Assembly: GCA_030734395.1 (NCBI GenBank) | Contig: JAUZTG010000042.1 | Location: 1,984,001 to 2,048,000, forward strand | Direction: 5' to 3' | Source: Sarocladium kiliense | Lineage: Eukaryota; Ascomycota; Sordariomycetes; Hypocreales; Sarocladiaceae | DNA: 64,000 bases | Shown: positions 46,653-60,500 of the stretch, one piece after another | Layout: each line of letters begins with the position of its first letter | How positions within the stretch are numbered: position 1 is the stretch's first letter | Made by a program: the position numbers and the translations under genes | Notes under the pieces: generated by a model | The model's input: only the letters and a program-made list of their open reading frames with translations | What the model was told of the DNA's origin: nothing | The model's database searches: none

Positions 46653-48815
46653 ATGCTTCTTTACACGAGACTTGCGCCACCAAAGGTGCCCAAGAAGCGC
46701 TCCCGAGCAGGTAAGTGTCCATCTCTGGAGGACCTATCCACTGCTAGAAGCGCGTAGCATCGGATCTATACTGACAACTGACCGGCATGCAGGTTGCAGC
46801 TATTGTAAAGAGAAGGTATGAATTGCCAATGAGAGCACTTTGACCACTTTGGAAGCTAACAGGAACGATCAGAAGAAGAAATGCGACGAAGCGAGACCAT
46901 CTTGCGCGCGGTGCCTTGAGAGAGAACAGGAATGTTCCTATGAGCCCGTCCGGCCTCGTCAACGCCGCAAACGTGACGCGATCAATGGCCTGTGCCTCGA
47001 CACATCCGACGTAGCGACCGATGATGGTGACCGTGCCCTTCAGTCACCCATCTCACCCGGTATTACGCTTCATCAATGGCAACAACAGCGACGCGAAAGT
47101 GGACAAGACTCATTCGACATCGCCTCAGTTGACGGAAGCGACTTGGGAAGCACAGGGCCGCTTTCTGCAAGAAGCTGCGATGGAGCATTCGATGCCTCAT
47201 ATGGCTGGAGCAATGCTGGGATGCCAACGCTTAGCGCAATCGACTCTTCGAGTTTCGACATGTCTGGGCTCGGCTCACACGCGGGCGTCGAGGACGATGT
47301 CGAGGAGGTCATTCGACGTGAATCATTTGTCACACCTCATACCTCCTACAATCCTTCCCTGGCATTGATTGCACCCGTCACCATCCCTTCACCACATCTT
47401 GAGTTTTGTGCGCCTGCGTTTGAGGAGTTTTCACAGCGCACAAATCGGCGCGCTCTTGTCGACCACTTCTGTAATGTCCTTTCACATCTGATTGTCTTCC
47501 GCGAAGAGAAGGGCAACCCTTTCCAGCAGCTTGTTCTGCCTCTGTCACGGAGTAGTCCCGCTGTCATGGATGCAATCTTTGCCTTGGCAAGCGCACATTT
47601 GGAATACAGAGGCGTCCAGAATGCGGAAAAGAGCGTCTACTTCCACAATCAAGCTATCCAAGGCCTTGCAAGGTTGATCGAGCAAGGCGGTGATGTCAAT
47701 CGTAATGAGCTCTTGGCAGCAATCATGCTTCTGGTGTACTACGAAGTGGTGAGTTTCACGAAGATGATTCTCCTGCAGAACTCCACAACTGACCCATTCT
47801 TAGCTTGTACAACAAGGCCGTTCGAATATTGTCGATGGCCACTTGAAGGGGGCGATGACCATCATGAATAATAGCAAGACTCGGACAGACCCGACGACGA
47901 GCTTCTTGGAACGTGTATGTGCCTCGAGCCAAAAATCCGTCGAAGTACCTTTCACTGACCTCATGCCAGGCATTCCGATTCTACGATGTTATCACCGCAC
48001 TATCATTTGGCACAGCCCCTTTGTCTGCTCCCCCGGGTAGTGGCGCCCTCGCGCCATTCCCGCCTCTCGACTCCCGTGGAGCGATGTCTCCAGTTGGAAG
48101 CGTGGACGCGCTTCTAGGCATGGCTACAAGCCTTTGGCCAATCATCCATCGCCTCTCAAATCTTCGGGTGCTTAAAGACCAGCTCGAGACGGCAGAGGCT
48201 CGAGGGGACATTGGCAAGGTGTCATCGTTACGAACTGATTTTGAGTCGAGCGCTTCGGCTATTCAAGTTGCGCTCAAGCAATGGCAGCCAGTGCTGCCAC
48301 CAGACAGCGTATTGGCCCAGGATCCAAATCAATTGAACGCAGAGGAAGGGGTTGAGCGAGGGAGATTGCAGAGCATTTTGAACAATGCACTGGCATACCG
48401 CCACTCCGCCTTTGTCTACCTTTACCGAACCATTCATGACTACCCGCGGAACCACACTATGGTCCAAAGACACGCGCATGTCAGTCTCACCCATTGCGTT
48501 GGAACTGTTAGCAACGAAGGTCCAATGGGGGCATTGCTTTGGCCACTATTCGTGGCAGCTTGTGAAGCCACCAGCCTCAGCGACCGCGACCTGGCGCGGC
48601 AGGCATTTGTAGCCATTGACCGGCGTCAGGGTATGACAAATATAGACAGAGCTTGGAATATTGTGCAGGAGGTGTGGCGACGAGCAGATGAGGCAGAACG
48701 GCGTCAGGAGGATCTATCACAGGGCGACATGGCATCAATCCTGGGCATGTCAAGAGGAGGTGACTTATGGCGGCGGGTGAGTGAGGATATGGGAATGACC
48801 ATCGTTTTTGGCTAG
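46653..48815 (+). CDS. Zn2Cys6 transcription factor with Fungal_trans_2-type domain, 637 aa
   Basis: Nuclear DNA-binding regulator. Exons 46653-46710, 46793-46815, 46873-47748, 47804-47914 and 47970-48815. Splicing builds a complete zinc cluster near the N-terminus, C21-x2-C24-x6-C31-x6-C38-x2-C41-x6-C48, preceded by basic PKKRSRA. The second exon is only 23 nt and supplies C21 and C24. After a Ser/Asp-rich linker, the regulatory part has FNHL-like helices (ALVDHFCNVLSHLIVFRE, PAVMDAIFALASAHLEYR, LLAAIMLLVYYEV) and a C-terminal HTMVQRHAHVSLTH segment. The layout resembles the acriflavine-control/Fungal_trans_2 group rather than the Gal4-middle-homology group. Targets unknown. It lies upstream of a second regulator on the same strand. 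Confidence 0.92.
46793..46815 (+). other. 23-nt microexon of the Zn2Cys6 gene
   Basis: Flanked by GCAG and GTATGA. It encodes G20 to K27 and so carries the first two zinc ligands. Without it the zinc cluster is broken and the frame shifts (23 is not a multiple of 3). Confidence 0.85.
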
Positions 48816-49627
48816 GCTGATTTGAGTTCACTTTGGGTGTGGCGGGTGTGGCGTTTGAAAATGTATGGGTTTGATGATATCCTGGCGAATTGGGATGGCA
48901 ATGGAGAGTGTATTTGGTGGCCGGAGATGTACTTTGTCGTGCCTCGTAGTTACTGTTCTCTCCCATTGATCTGGTATTGCAAGAGCTTCATCGTTATCAC
49001 GGATTCGTGCCTGTCTTGTGTTGGTTCCGCCGAAGGATTTGTCTGCTCCTGGACTCAGTTTTTACGTGAACTTCCTGCATGTATTGAGGCGGCCGCCGTT
49101 GGCGCAGATCAGCCGTCTTCTCCCAAATCAGAGCGCCTCCACACCCCGATAGCGGACAAGACTTCCAGCTTAGGTTGTGCCCAGGGACCAGAGCTCAAGT
49201 GGCGCTCGTACCCCAGATTCTTCGACCCATTTTCGAAGTTTCCCTCCAGCATCCCACGCATATCCCATCCCAAGCCAACCCCCCCTCCTCCATTGATCCA
49301 GCAATCAATTGGCCCTTGCCTACCTACGCCACCATCTATTATCATTGGATACCGGCATCTACGCGACGCAATAAATCTACCCGTTGCAGACGTCGCATCT
49401 TGCATCGAGCCGAAGCCAAGGACCATGTTGGGCGATTTGCCAGATTGAACGAACCGTCGACGATCTTCATTGTGGATGCCTTGAACGACCGCGCTCGCAC
49501 GAAGGGCAGCTTCTGCAGCCATACGCTGCATCCGCCATCAGATATCCGCAACCGGCAACGCTGTCGACTCAGGCGGGACTGCAACTCATTTGCGTTGCGT
49601 GCGCTAGTATTGCCCTCTCGCCATGTG
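48816..49627. other. Promoter and leader of the second Zn2Cys6 gene
   Basis: 812 bp between tandem plus-strand genes. The frame of the second regulator is open from 49175, but no ATG before 49628 is convincing and the extension has no domain, so it is probably leader. Confidence 0.5.
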
Positions 49628-52600
49628 ATGGGCGCGATGATGCCCACCGACCCTGCGAACGAGAACAAGACACGAGCAAATGCCAGTAGACAAGCGGACA
49701 GCATTCCCGTACCCAAGCAAATTCGCTTTGTGAACAACCAGGGCCAGCCGCCTTCCAAGCGGCGACGCATCAGTGCTGCGTAAGTGCTGACGAGCCGTGC
49801 GAACTCCGCGATGCATGACTACAACTCTATCTCGACCAGCTCTTGCCCAACGTCGAAAGTTGCTAACTACCACTCATAGATGCTTGACTTGCCGCAGGCG
49901 GAAGACACGGTGCGCAGGCGAACGACCACTGTGTTCAACATGCACCAAAAACGGCCATGAGTGCTTGGGATACCCCGAAGACAAACGAGAAGGAGCCGAT
50001 ATTGCCGATACGAAAAATGCACACGAGGATGGGAACGTGACCGATGGTGATGGGGAGGAAGTTTTTGACAATATAAATGGCGCAAAGGCAGCTCAAAGCG
50101 ACCATCGCAGCGAGCCTCACGTTGTGTCTGCCGTAAGGAAGAGGGAGGAAGGAAACGCAACGGTTACCGCTGAAAGGGAGCCTCAGACTACAGAGCCAGC
50201 CTTTACACAGCCGCGTTCGTCGAACAACCAACATGCTGCACCGTCAATATCGGACAGCGACCCCCTTTCACCAACTTTGCGCCGCAGCAAGCACAACAAT
50301 CGAGTGCCATACTTCCGCTACTTTGGCCCGACAGCCATCGTTCCTGGCTTCAAGCAAATGGTAGTCTCAGTCAGGGACAGACATCACTCCGGCTCACACT
50401 CAGGCATCTCACCACTTTCGACACCGAGCGGAGTACTAAGGGGGTCAACGGCCGGCAGCGACGTTTTCGTCGAGGACCTCCCAGTGTACGACATAAACGA
50501 TCCCGCTCCGGTCCATCCCATCGTAATCAGCTTGGTCAATACTTTTTTTACACATTTAGGCTGCAATTATCCCTTCCTCAAACAACGGAAGTTTCTCCGC
50601 ATGGTCAGGGAGAAGACGGTGGAGCCAATCCTGGTGGATGCCGTATGCGCAATTGCAGCTCGGTTTTCTGACCTCCCTGTACTGACCGGCGGCAACGAGA
50701 AGATGTCGCGGACGGACAGGGGCGTGGTGTTCGCACAGCGGGCCAAGGCAGCCACTGTCGATACCTTCCCTGCTCCGTCGGTTGGCGCAGTTCAAGCGTG
50801 TCTTCTGATGGCTTATGAGGGCTTCGGTGCCAACCAGGACAGTGCCTTGTGGATGTATCTTGGACTCGCGATTCGCATGGCGATTGACCTTGGCTTGCAA
50901 AAACGGGTCGGTATTCGATATCAGGGCGACCAGGATCCGTGGTACACGCGCCAGAGGAGCCGGGCTAATGGTGAGGACTCCAGTCCAGAGCTCAAAAAGT
51001 CCGAAGTAGATGCCCTCACTCTAGAAGAGCAGAGAGAAATCGAACAAGAGAGGATAGACACCTTTTGGGCGGTGTTCTTCCTGGACCGCGTCATCTCTTC
51101 AGGGACTGGTCGCCCTGTGACCTTTAGGGAAGACGATCTTGAGTTGAGCTACCCCCAGTCTCATATCGGAGTTTCGACCAAATGGCCAGCCCCATTTTCG
51201 GCACTTGTCGAGATCATACATCTATACGGTCGCGTCAGCGATGTCCTGAATAACATACACGACATCCAAGACTTGACGCAGGAGAAGTGGGATAAGCTGC
51301 GCAAGCTAGAGCATCAACTTACGAGAGTCTACAAGAATTGGGATCCGAGGTTACAGTTCAACGTAAACAACTTCAAAGCATATCTAGGGCAAGGGCAGGG
51401 GACGACGTTCATTCTTCTGCACTTCTGGTTTCACGCCCTCTTCATCGTGCTGCATCAGCCGACCCTCATGACGCCATTTGGTGACTTGAGAAGCGAGCTG
51501 CAGCTCCTATCAGACAGTCGCGAGCTTAGTATGAGCAGCGCAAAGACGATCTGCGATATACTTGCGTTTGCAGACCTTATTGATCCCAACAGCTTTGTCG
51601 GCAACCCTTTCACAAGTCAGCCAATCTACATTGCAGCGTGCGCCTTTCTGATGGAATCGAGTGCAAACGCCTCTGCAGCACCATCGCGAGAGGGATCACA
51701 GCCAAGGACCGATGCAGCAAGTTCAAAAGAGGTAGAACCATCGAAGAGTGGTAGTGCCTCTAAACATTCGAGACACTCCCTGCTTGCATCAGCAGCAAAT
51801 CAGAATTACCAACGGTGCTACAGCTCTTTGCAACATCTACATACCTATTGGGGTGGCATCAAGTATATTCTCACAGCCCTTGACCAGAAGTCGAAGGGTA
51901 TTTGGGACGTCGAAACATTCACGAGCGAAGAGTACGAGAGTACAGAGGTCGCTCGAACACGAGAGTTAGGTGGACAATTCCCGTTCGATAGTCATGCCAC
52001 TTCTCCGAAGATAACCGGACCGCCAATTGCCTGGAGCTTGGCAGGAACGGCGAATTCGCCGAATTCGAGCCTGACGTTGATGTACCAGAATCTTCCTGGT
52101 GGCAATACGTCAACGTCAGGCCAGGGCCAACCACCTGTAGGGCGGGCGACTAACGCATCACCTGGCAGTATGGTATATGATCCTATTCGTCAGAACTCGT
52201 CTGAGGGAGTCATGTTGCCGCCGGCGATTCCCCAGCCAAACATCTCGAACGCGCGCGGCGAGCGCCTTGGCCGTCAACAACATCCTCTTCCATTCGACGG
52301 ACATGATGGCAGCCTCCCTGATGACGGCAGCGGCGCCAATGGCGCGAAGATGTACATACCCCAAAACTTCACACCCGGTAGCCAGCCATCTACCGGATTC
52401 GATGCCTTCACTGCTTCGCCAGCAAGCGGATCTATGGCTGATGGGAGCGGCACTCATCATCTTGGCAGCACTGTCTACGGCCAAGCAGGATATCCAGTCT
52501 CGACATGGGGGATGACGGGTATGGATGCTATCACGTTTGATAGCCAGGACATTGATATCGGAGCTCTGGGACTTCAGGGTCAGGAGTTGATGGGAGGATG

Positions 52601-52670
52601 GTTAGACTATATACCCGGGGACATGCTCGGCCTGTACGGCGAGGAAGACATGGGACATCACGGTCATTAA
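49628..52670 (+). CDS. Zn2Cys6 transcription factor with Gal4-type middle homology, 980 aa
   Basis: Nuclear regulator. Exons 49628-49779 and 49880-52670; the phase-2 intron (GTAAGT, CATAG) falls directly before the first zinc ligand. Zinc cluster C52-x2-C55-x6-C62-x6-C69-x2-C72-x6-C79, preceded by a basic KRRR patch and the stretch IRFVNNQGQPPSK. The middle homology region (PF04082 type) starts near residue 230 (HPIVISLVNTFFTHLGCNYPFLKQ) and includes AVFFLDRVISSGTGRPVTF. The C-terminal third is Gly/Ser/Asn/Gln-rich, and the last 60 residues are acidic and aromatic (WLDYIPGDMLGLYGEE), a likely activation domain. Start uncertain: ATGs at 49628, 49637 and 49640 differ by four residues. Target pathway not assignable from sequence. 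Confidence 0.92.
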
Positions 52671-53149
52671 AGATGATGGCGTTGATTTGGGCGTCTTATA
52701 AAAAGGTTCGTTAGATGCATTGCCTCTTTTGACACGAGTCGACGACGCATTTCATCATGATCAAGATGCAGGCCTTAGGCCGTGGCCTTTGCGACATCAT
52801 TTCGACAGAGTGACATTTCCACTCAGTAGATACGGTACTCCTTATCCATGCTGTATTCTGGACCTGGAACCCGTCAACAATGCCTTGATCTGATGCCTCT
52901 CAAGAAAGGCTCGACCCTAACCCTCCAAAACTATAGGGTAGGCACTTCATCCTGTGAGGCCTGAAATCATCTTTGCACAAGGCTGAGTCTCACCTCACCT
53001 CACTACCACAACAAGGCCCAACAGCGTCAAGGCTCTTTGTGCTTCCGGTTTTTCTTGTCAATACTCTGTGCGTGTGAGAAGTCAACAGCATCACTCGAAG
53101 CGTGACTTGGCATCTTTATGACTCTCAATGGCTCGGTGACAGAACGAAC
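52671..53149. other. Intergenic, promoter of the lipoate ligase gene
   Basis: 479 bp, same-strand spacing. It contains GATACGGTACTCC near 52830, similar to the GTAC palindromes upstream of the RRM/R3H gene. Nothing else recognised. Confidence 0.5.
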
Positions 53150-54524
53150 ATGCTCTCCCCTCGGTTCAGAACTTGGCCCCTGAAGCCATCCTCACTCAGC
53201 AAAGACCTCTCATTGGCCCCCTCAACGCTTCAGTCTCCTCGGCCGACTCTTTCACGACACCTGCCAGCTCTTCATGTTCGCTGTTTCTCAGCAAAGTCAA
53301 TAGCTGACCCCTCCAGCAAGCTTCAGGTCTACACCTCCCTCACGACAGACCCATACATCAACCTGTCCATTGAGCATTATCTACTCACACGCTCTTCGCC
53401 CGACTCTCGAATCCTCCTCCTGTACACTAATAGTCCTTCGGTCATCATTGGGCGCAATCAAAATCCGTGGCTTGAGGTCAATCTGCCCCTCCTCGCCCGC
53501 ATTCGAGACAATCCCTCTTCCGCCAGCGACTGGCAACATGGTCCTGTTGCGCTTGTCCGCCGCCGCTCCGGAGGTGGCGCCGTATTCCACGATGCTGGAA
53601 ATGTCAACTTTAGTGTCATCTGTCCTCCGGGAGAGTTTGACCGTGACAAGCATGCTCTCATGGTTGTCCGCGCTTTGAGCGCACTTGGCAGAGACAACAC
53701 TCGCGTGAATGAACGCCATGACATCGTCATGGACCTTCCTCCTTCACCAGAAAATTCCGGCAGTGGCTCAGTCAGGAAGATCTCGGGTTCGGCTTACAAA
53801 CTCACACGTCTTCGTGCTCTTCATCACGGGACATGCCTTCTTCAGAGTCCTAACCTGGGACAAATATCTCCTATTTTACGATCGCCTGCCTCACCTTTCA
53901 TCACCGCCCTGGGTTCGCCAAGCGTGCGTAGTCCTGTTGCGAACGTGGGGTTAGAACCAGCCGCGTTCATGGACGCTGTGGTGACCGAGTTCGTCAAAAT
54001 GTATGGCAAACCCGATGTGCACCTCCAGGTAGACGTCGATGTCAGTGGAGCTGGAAGTGAAGACAAAATACCGTGGCGCGAGATTAGCAAAGGCGTTGAG
54101 GAACTTCGATCCAAGGAGTGGATTTATGGTCAAACTCCTCGCTTCTCTTTCAACAGTGCCGACGGGTCCAGCGTTGTTGATGCAGCGCTGCTCCCCCCAA
54201 CTTCTGTAAGACAAGTCCAACACTCATCAGGACCATCCTATCTGGAATATCTCTGGCAATAATCGAGCAAGGACTCCTACTGACTCTCAACATCAGAACA
54301 GGATTTTCTTTGAGACGCGTCACGGCAAGATTGAGAACTTCGAGCTCGACGGCATCAAACTCTCAGTCGACGACGGCTCTACTGAGAACAAGATGCACAG
54401 GAACATTTGGGAGTGCCGTGACTGGCCTCAGAGGCTGTCCAGTGCTGGTATGCCCTCATCAGACGCCCGCGCTTTAGGATCGTGGCTCCATCAAATCCTC
54501 GGCATGGATTTCTCCAGCAATTGA
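53150..54524 (+). CDS. Mitochondrial lipoate-protein ligase (LplA/Aim22-like)
   Basis: Attaches lipoate to the E2 and H proteins of mitochondrial 2-oxoacid dehydrogenases and the glycine cleavage system. Exons 53150-54205 and 54297-54524; the 91-nt intron (GTAAGA, CTACTGAC branch, CATCAG) is phase 0 and adds the conserved end NRIFFETRHGKIENFELDG. 427 aa against about 337 for E. coli LplA, the excess being mostly a presequence rich in Arg, Ser and Leu with no acidic residue until about residue 20. Core motifs: SPSVIIGRNQNPW, RRRSGGGAVFHD (near 137), NVNFS and RKISGSAYKLTR, where K210 matches the lysine that binds lipoyl-AMP. LRALHHGTCLL follows. The first ATG is used. Confidence 0.95.
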
Positions 54525-57500
54525 AGTCTACCAACTCTATGGGATAGTTGAGAGGCATCGTGCCCGCAGCATGAAACACGTACTCGAACAGACACATGGC
54601 GATTGAGCAAGGGGGGTACATCATGTCAACCAGTTCATGTCGAACGCCATGTTCTTGTCCAGGCCGACACATCGGCTTACCCGGCACAAGACGAAGAGCT
54701 GGGGATTTGGGTCTTCTGTCTCAGCGCTGAAGACGCGTTCGGTGTGACTACGCCGCAGAAGAACCCTGCCCGTCGAGGCAGTATCTGCAAGGTGGTGTGC
54801 AACCGCGCTTACCGAGACATGGCCATCACATGGAACCCATGCCAGGCACCCTCGCCACCAGGAAAGGGTCTCTCAATACGAAGCGATGACGCCTCTGGTG
54901 ACTGAACACCCTTTCTTATTGCCTTGGACAAACGAACAGGTGGTCCATCTCTAGGCAGGAGGGATGGCATGGCACTCAAGAGAAGGTAGGAGGGTGTACG
55001 GACGAGGACAGAACCCTGCTTCTTGGTCCCAGGTATGGATGATCATCGCCTCCAGATAGTTGCAACATGGAGACATGTGAACCAAGAATATACAGCCCGC
55101 TTCGTTATTCTTTTACACTTTACGACTCATGTTCCCCACGACGGGCCGTGATTCGTGCCGCTACCTTGTCTGTCAATAAACAGGAAAGACACACATACAC
55201 GCGCGGAAAGGCTCCATTCGACGAGCGAGACATGCATTGCAAACCATCCTCCGAATACTACCCTGCAAACCGGGGTGAGGTGCATCATCTGCATCAGCGA
55301 ACCAAGGAATTTAGGCAGGCCAGTTCAAGTACCGGTGCACATCAAATCCGGGATGGGGTAGCATTTCCCTTCGCCGATCATGGGCTCGAAGGTCTGGGCA
55401 GGCAGCGAACCAGAGGAGGTCAGTTGTACTCTGCGACCTGCAATTCAGGTGCACCAACCGGCGTTTGCTCCGCGACTCAATCTGGTGCTCGAATGTTTTC
55501 GTCAATCGCTACGGATAGCGTGCAGTTGTGGACGTGAGGAGAGGTGGGTAAGAGCAGAAGTCCTTGTGTCATTGACTGTCATAACGTATGGTCATATCAC
55601 ACGGGCAGCTCGAAATGCGGTAATGGACCTGGCCTCCATCAAGATGCCCCAGTTATGTGATTATGCGACGAACTGAACTGTACAATGCAAGGTACGAAGA
55701 AACGGATCGGGAGGCCTCAAAATATTGGGATCGTGATGATGTGTAGACAAGGTATAGCTCAGAATCTTTGCAACGAAATATTCACTCCTCGTGTCTCCTC
55801 GTGGAGCAGCACTGCTTTAGCAGTGCTTTAGCAGTGCTTTAGCAGGTGCCCAACTTCACGGTGGCTTTTCGTCAGTATAACAGATGCAAATTGCTGAGGG
55901 CGTTGGTCATCTACCCTCCCCAAGAAGCGCCACAGCCAAGCAAAATGTCTCAAACCCCAAGAAAGGATCCAAAGCGAGCTGAAGTCCACACTCTCCGTCT
56001 CAATCAATCACCCAACGAGCCAGACATATCCGAAGGGCACATTCCACTATCTCTCGATCAGGAGATGGCGTCGCTGCACGACCTGGTCATCTTTATGGGT
56101 GCAAAGGGGAAAGGAAGAGCAGGACCAGCGCCACGCTTATGCAGGTGGGCTGTGGGATGATGCGGGGATACATGAACCCCAGATAATGAATGAGCTGGTG
56201 CTCGCTTCTCCGAGGGGGACGCAGGCGCCTTTCAGCTCGGGGCGTAGGCCGGACACCCTCAGTCAGCGTTGCTCTTATGAAAGCAGAGTGCGACTGGCTT
56301 CCCGTGGCGTTCATTGTATGGCCGGGAGGTGCTGAGCAATGAGCCAGGATAGGAATGCTTGAATCTAGGTTCTGGCTTGGGGCAATACCTTGTACTGTAG
56401 TGCAGCAGCTGGTCTCTGTGCGATTTGCAACCAGGAATGCCCAGGACAATATGACTGTTATGATATGCACAATGAGCGACTACCCATGCACCCCGCCCGA
56501 TGTTTTGCATTACCGCTTGCTGTCTGTCGAAGAGGGACGGAGGTAAATTGCGGAGAACTGGCTTGGTGACGACCTCACCCTCCTGAGGATGGGCTGTCCT
56601 AGCGGCAGCCACTAAGTTGATCCGAAGCTGGTCGAAGATAACGCAGCACATATGGGGTCGACCCATGGCTTTTCGTGCGGCGTCAAGTCATGCATGACTA
56701 CGGGCTCAAGGTTTGCAATATGTTCTTGTGGCTGGAAGATTCGAAGGACACCACCCATGACCCCATCTGATCACTCTAAGCATACGCCGGTGTCTCAGCA
56801 CGAGGAGCAAAGCGTCCGGCACTAAATCTTTACGATCTTCCCCGACAGGTACAGCGCTGGAGTGAATGATGGTCACCAACGCTGGCGATGGAGGGCCACA
56901 GGCTTGCTTCGAGGTGTCAACACACGCTGCGAGGGAGCGCCATGTAGTGAAAACATATCCGCCATTGGCCGCTGAGCGGGCACGGGTGTGTCGCGACTTG
57001 TAGCGTGTGACAAGCACATCGTTCGTCTTCTTACAATCGGGGGCGGTGCTACTGGTTAACGATGCGACTTGCTGTTGGGTGAATGTGACCAGTCACATTA
57101 TGAAAGCTGAGCGGCTGGTCTCGGCGCCCGGTGTTCACACCTAGAGCCCATGTTAGAATGAAGCAACCCCTGGTTAGTAACGGACAAGGATGGTCAACTC
57201 CATGGCACGAAAAGATCGACAGGTCTTGACCTTCAGCTTCACAGTCTGGCAGGGGATATAACATCTGAATCTTGACTCAGGCCAGGAGGACCGTTGCTCA
57301 CTAAGATGGTGTCGTTCAAGGAAGCAAGGTAAAGCGTGGCCGTAAGCCTACATCCTGATCTCCGGGGAAAGGTCGTGTTGACTCGCGGGGTGAGGAACAT
57401 CGGTAACAGGATTTCGCATCAGCTTGTTGAATTGATATAATAAGCACTGATCTGTAAGCTACCAACGGCTATGAGGTGTCGATGTCTTCAGCGCACTTTG

Positions 57501-60500
57501 TCAAGCACAGCACCAGCGTCCCATATTTGCTTGCCCCCATGTCTCACTCACAGTGGCCCGAGCCCTGCAAGTGTCAAACCAGACCGGGGTTTCTGTCGTG
57601 GACTATCTCAGGGCGCGCGGGGAAAGTCGCGCACGGAACATGCTGGCCGACCATCGCCACGGAAGCCGCCTCGTCAGACGGACCGGCGCGCGCAACTGGG
57701 GCCATGGTGACAGGGTGTATCTGCATGCCAACTCCTAACGCATCAGTATGGCTGGGTCAGTGGTGAATGCGGCTTCAATTTGGATCCATCGGATCAGCTC
57801 CATCAGATCTCCAACGCTCAGAGTAATGTGCATCTTGATGTCACCAACGCGGGCTTGAACCTTGTAGTTTCAAAGCTGGGCCTCAACATGTAGAAACTCC
57901 AAGAAATTTCAGGTTGAGCGACGCCATGATCGACGACCTCTGCTCAGGGAGACTTAATGCGGGAATTGTGCGGCTTGCTGTGTTGGGGGGATCGGCGTCA
58001 CCAGCGAAAATTTGAGTCGCAACGCCGGGTGTAAGAGAGCCTCATTGAGCATCTCAACACTTCATTCAGCTGCTGGTGCGGCAGCCATACATTGGCCGCG
58101 CCACAAATCAGATCTAGGACCCTGGAAATCTGGGTCTTATCAATGAATTAGCATTCTATCATGATAACGGGATCAGTCAAGCTCAAGGGACGGGACGAGC
58201 GCCCGCAATGAGTCTCACATTGCAGGGAAAGAGAGAAAGTACCGCGTGAGGCAGGGGTCTCGTTCATTGCTATTTGCAGCCGGCAAACGCCACCGTATGA
58301 TGCAAAACAACTTTGTCTTTTCCCACCCGTTCTCCTTGTAAAGGACTCTGGCGTTGCTGAACGACTGCTCACACTTGGAGCCTGAGCATGAGCCAGTTGA
58401 GCCCAAGCTGTCAAGATCGCTCTAGGGATCGACGAGGGCCGCCAATAGTCGCTCCCCCAGTGAAAAGCGCGTGAGACTAGCACAGAGGCAGACCTGATGA
58501 TAGAGGGCGGCCAGGCCTAGGCCCAGACATGGGATGCATGAGCCTGTGATGGAACGTCAGGGCTGCAGCCACAAAGCGGATGACGGCAGTCGCGGGACGT
58601 GACAAAATAAGAAGAGGGAAGGCATTGGAGTACTGCTTGTGCCTGTAGCTTACCGGGACTTTGGCCGTCCATCGCCCTGCACCAAAGGATATCGAGAAAG
58701 ATATTCCATGGCATGAGTGCTTTTCGTGCAAACTGGGGTTTGGGGTGAAGCAGATGCAGCCCAACGAAGTCAAAAGGATGGGACACTACAGTTGCGATGC
58801 ACTCACCATCCTTGCCGCCTGGTGCCAGCACCATCCTCATCGAAAGCGGATCAAGGTAGAAAGCGCGATTACCCTTGGTAGCTTAGCAGATTTTATCCGT
58901 GAGGGAAGCTGCTTCTGAGATGGTGGCGACGAGAAGCTCCTTCCAGTTACAAGTCGCGTGGGCAATCTTTTAGGTAAGTGCACCACACCCAGATGGCAGG
59001 AGCGATACCAACAGACACCGGTCTCGGAGAATGTCACGATGGCTTCTCCCTTTCTTTCCCTGGCCTGCCCTGCACATGTACGAATTGCATGCCGTGTCTC
59101 GTGACAAGGGCCCTGAATGCATTGCTTGTCTTTTCATGACCGCATTTGCCCAACCCCGTGGTCTCAAAAATCGGCGAGGCGTGCATTCTGCTTGGAATGG
59201 CACGATGATCCTCACGCGAATTGGGCAGCATTGAGTCCAGTCCCATTGCAAGTATGAAGGCAATTGCCCACATATTAGACAGTGCTACATTGGCGCCGAA
59301 GGTCTCTAGAGCCTGGGCCTGGGTTTGCATGCCAAGCTGATGCAAGCAGGTGCGGACAGGCAACGAGTAAAAATTGTATCTTGGAATTGCATTTTAATTT
59401 TGGCGAGCGACTTCCTGACTTGTTTGAGGCGCAAGTTGGCAGCAAATCCGGCATGCTTCTCAAAGTTGCAATCTTCCTCTGCACTCACTTATTTTACTTC
59501 GTTAGGCCTCGCCTCTTGGGTCCAAAACAAAGGCATCATGCCCTGGTCTAGCAGCGTTGCAGCGTCGCAGCCACTGGACGCGGGACGGCGAACCATGAGG
59601 CGAAGCGGAGCGGCATCGCAGCATTAGCGCTATTGCACCTAATGCACTTCGACGCACTCGAGCTGCATGTTGCATCAAGTCGCGTCTTGGTGTCGTCTTG
59701 GCTAGCCAAAGGAAGTCGCTTTCTCAGTTGGTTGGAAGGATGGGGTCGTGAGCTGTACTATTCACATAATGCTGCCCAAAGGAAGACCTAGATCCGTTTC
59801 TGAAGCCTTGCTCCGGCTCGTTGGTCTGGCCTTATCGAAAATGTCCGCTTCGGTGGTAGCTCGAGCAATAGGAACGGAAAGGCGTTTCTTCCATGACGCT
59901 GTTGCCTCCGAAGTGTCCGTGTGTACCAATGGGCGATGGGCGATGCGAGCTGCCATTGCCCAACACATGCACTTGTACCCCTCCACGCAAAGTCTAAGTC
60001 GAGGTACCAACGGGACCTGCTCCCTTGGCAATCAATCGCTGTGGGTCCCATGTCGGCCTCGCACCAGGTGCGCACAGACCATCCTCTTGTCTGGTGGACA
60101 AGCCGCTCATCGGCCTTTGGCGGGCGCTGTCGGCCTGGGCAGGCATCCCTACCGCAGCGTGTATATCAGGTACCTTTAGCGTAAAGCATGCCGCTATTAG
60201 GCCTCGAATGACATGCAATCTACTTATCTCGTCCTTCTTATCCGCTATCAGCGCCCACCCCAGAGGACGCTTGCTCCACCAATGGAACTGCGCTGCGGCG
60301 TCAAGTTCTGTGGAGCCTTGTGTTTGCTGAGTCCATCTCTCTCAACGAGTCTGTCCCTCTTTAGACGGCACTACGCTACCTGACGCGCTACATACACTGC
60401 TGTAACCCAGACACACTCGCCCGTCTCCCTCACCCGTCATCCTCCGCCACAGTCTTCTTCTCTCTTCTTCCTCTTCGAACATCCACGCGAACCTTCTTTC

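Noticed and set aside
49175..49627. N-terminal extension of the second Zn2Cys6 protein
   Set aside because: No conserved sequence and no convincing ATG. The zinc-cluster protein is complete from 49628.
4573..54524. Functional link between the biotin cluster and the lipoate ligase as cofactor genes
   Set aside because: They are more than 40 kb apart with many unrelated genes between. Proximity alone does not support a link.
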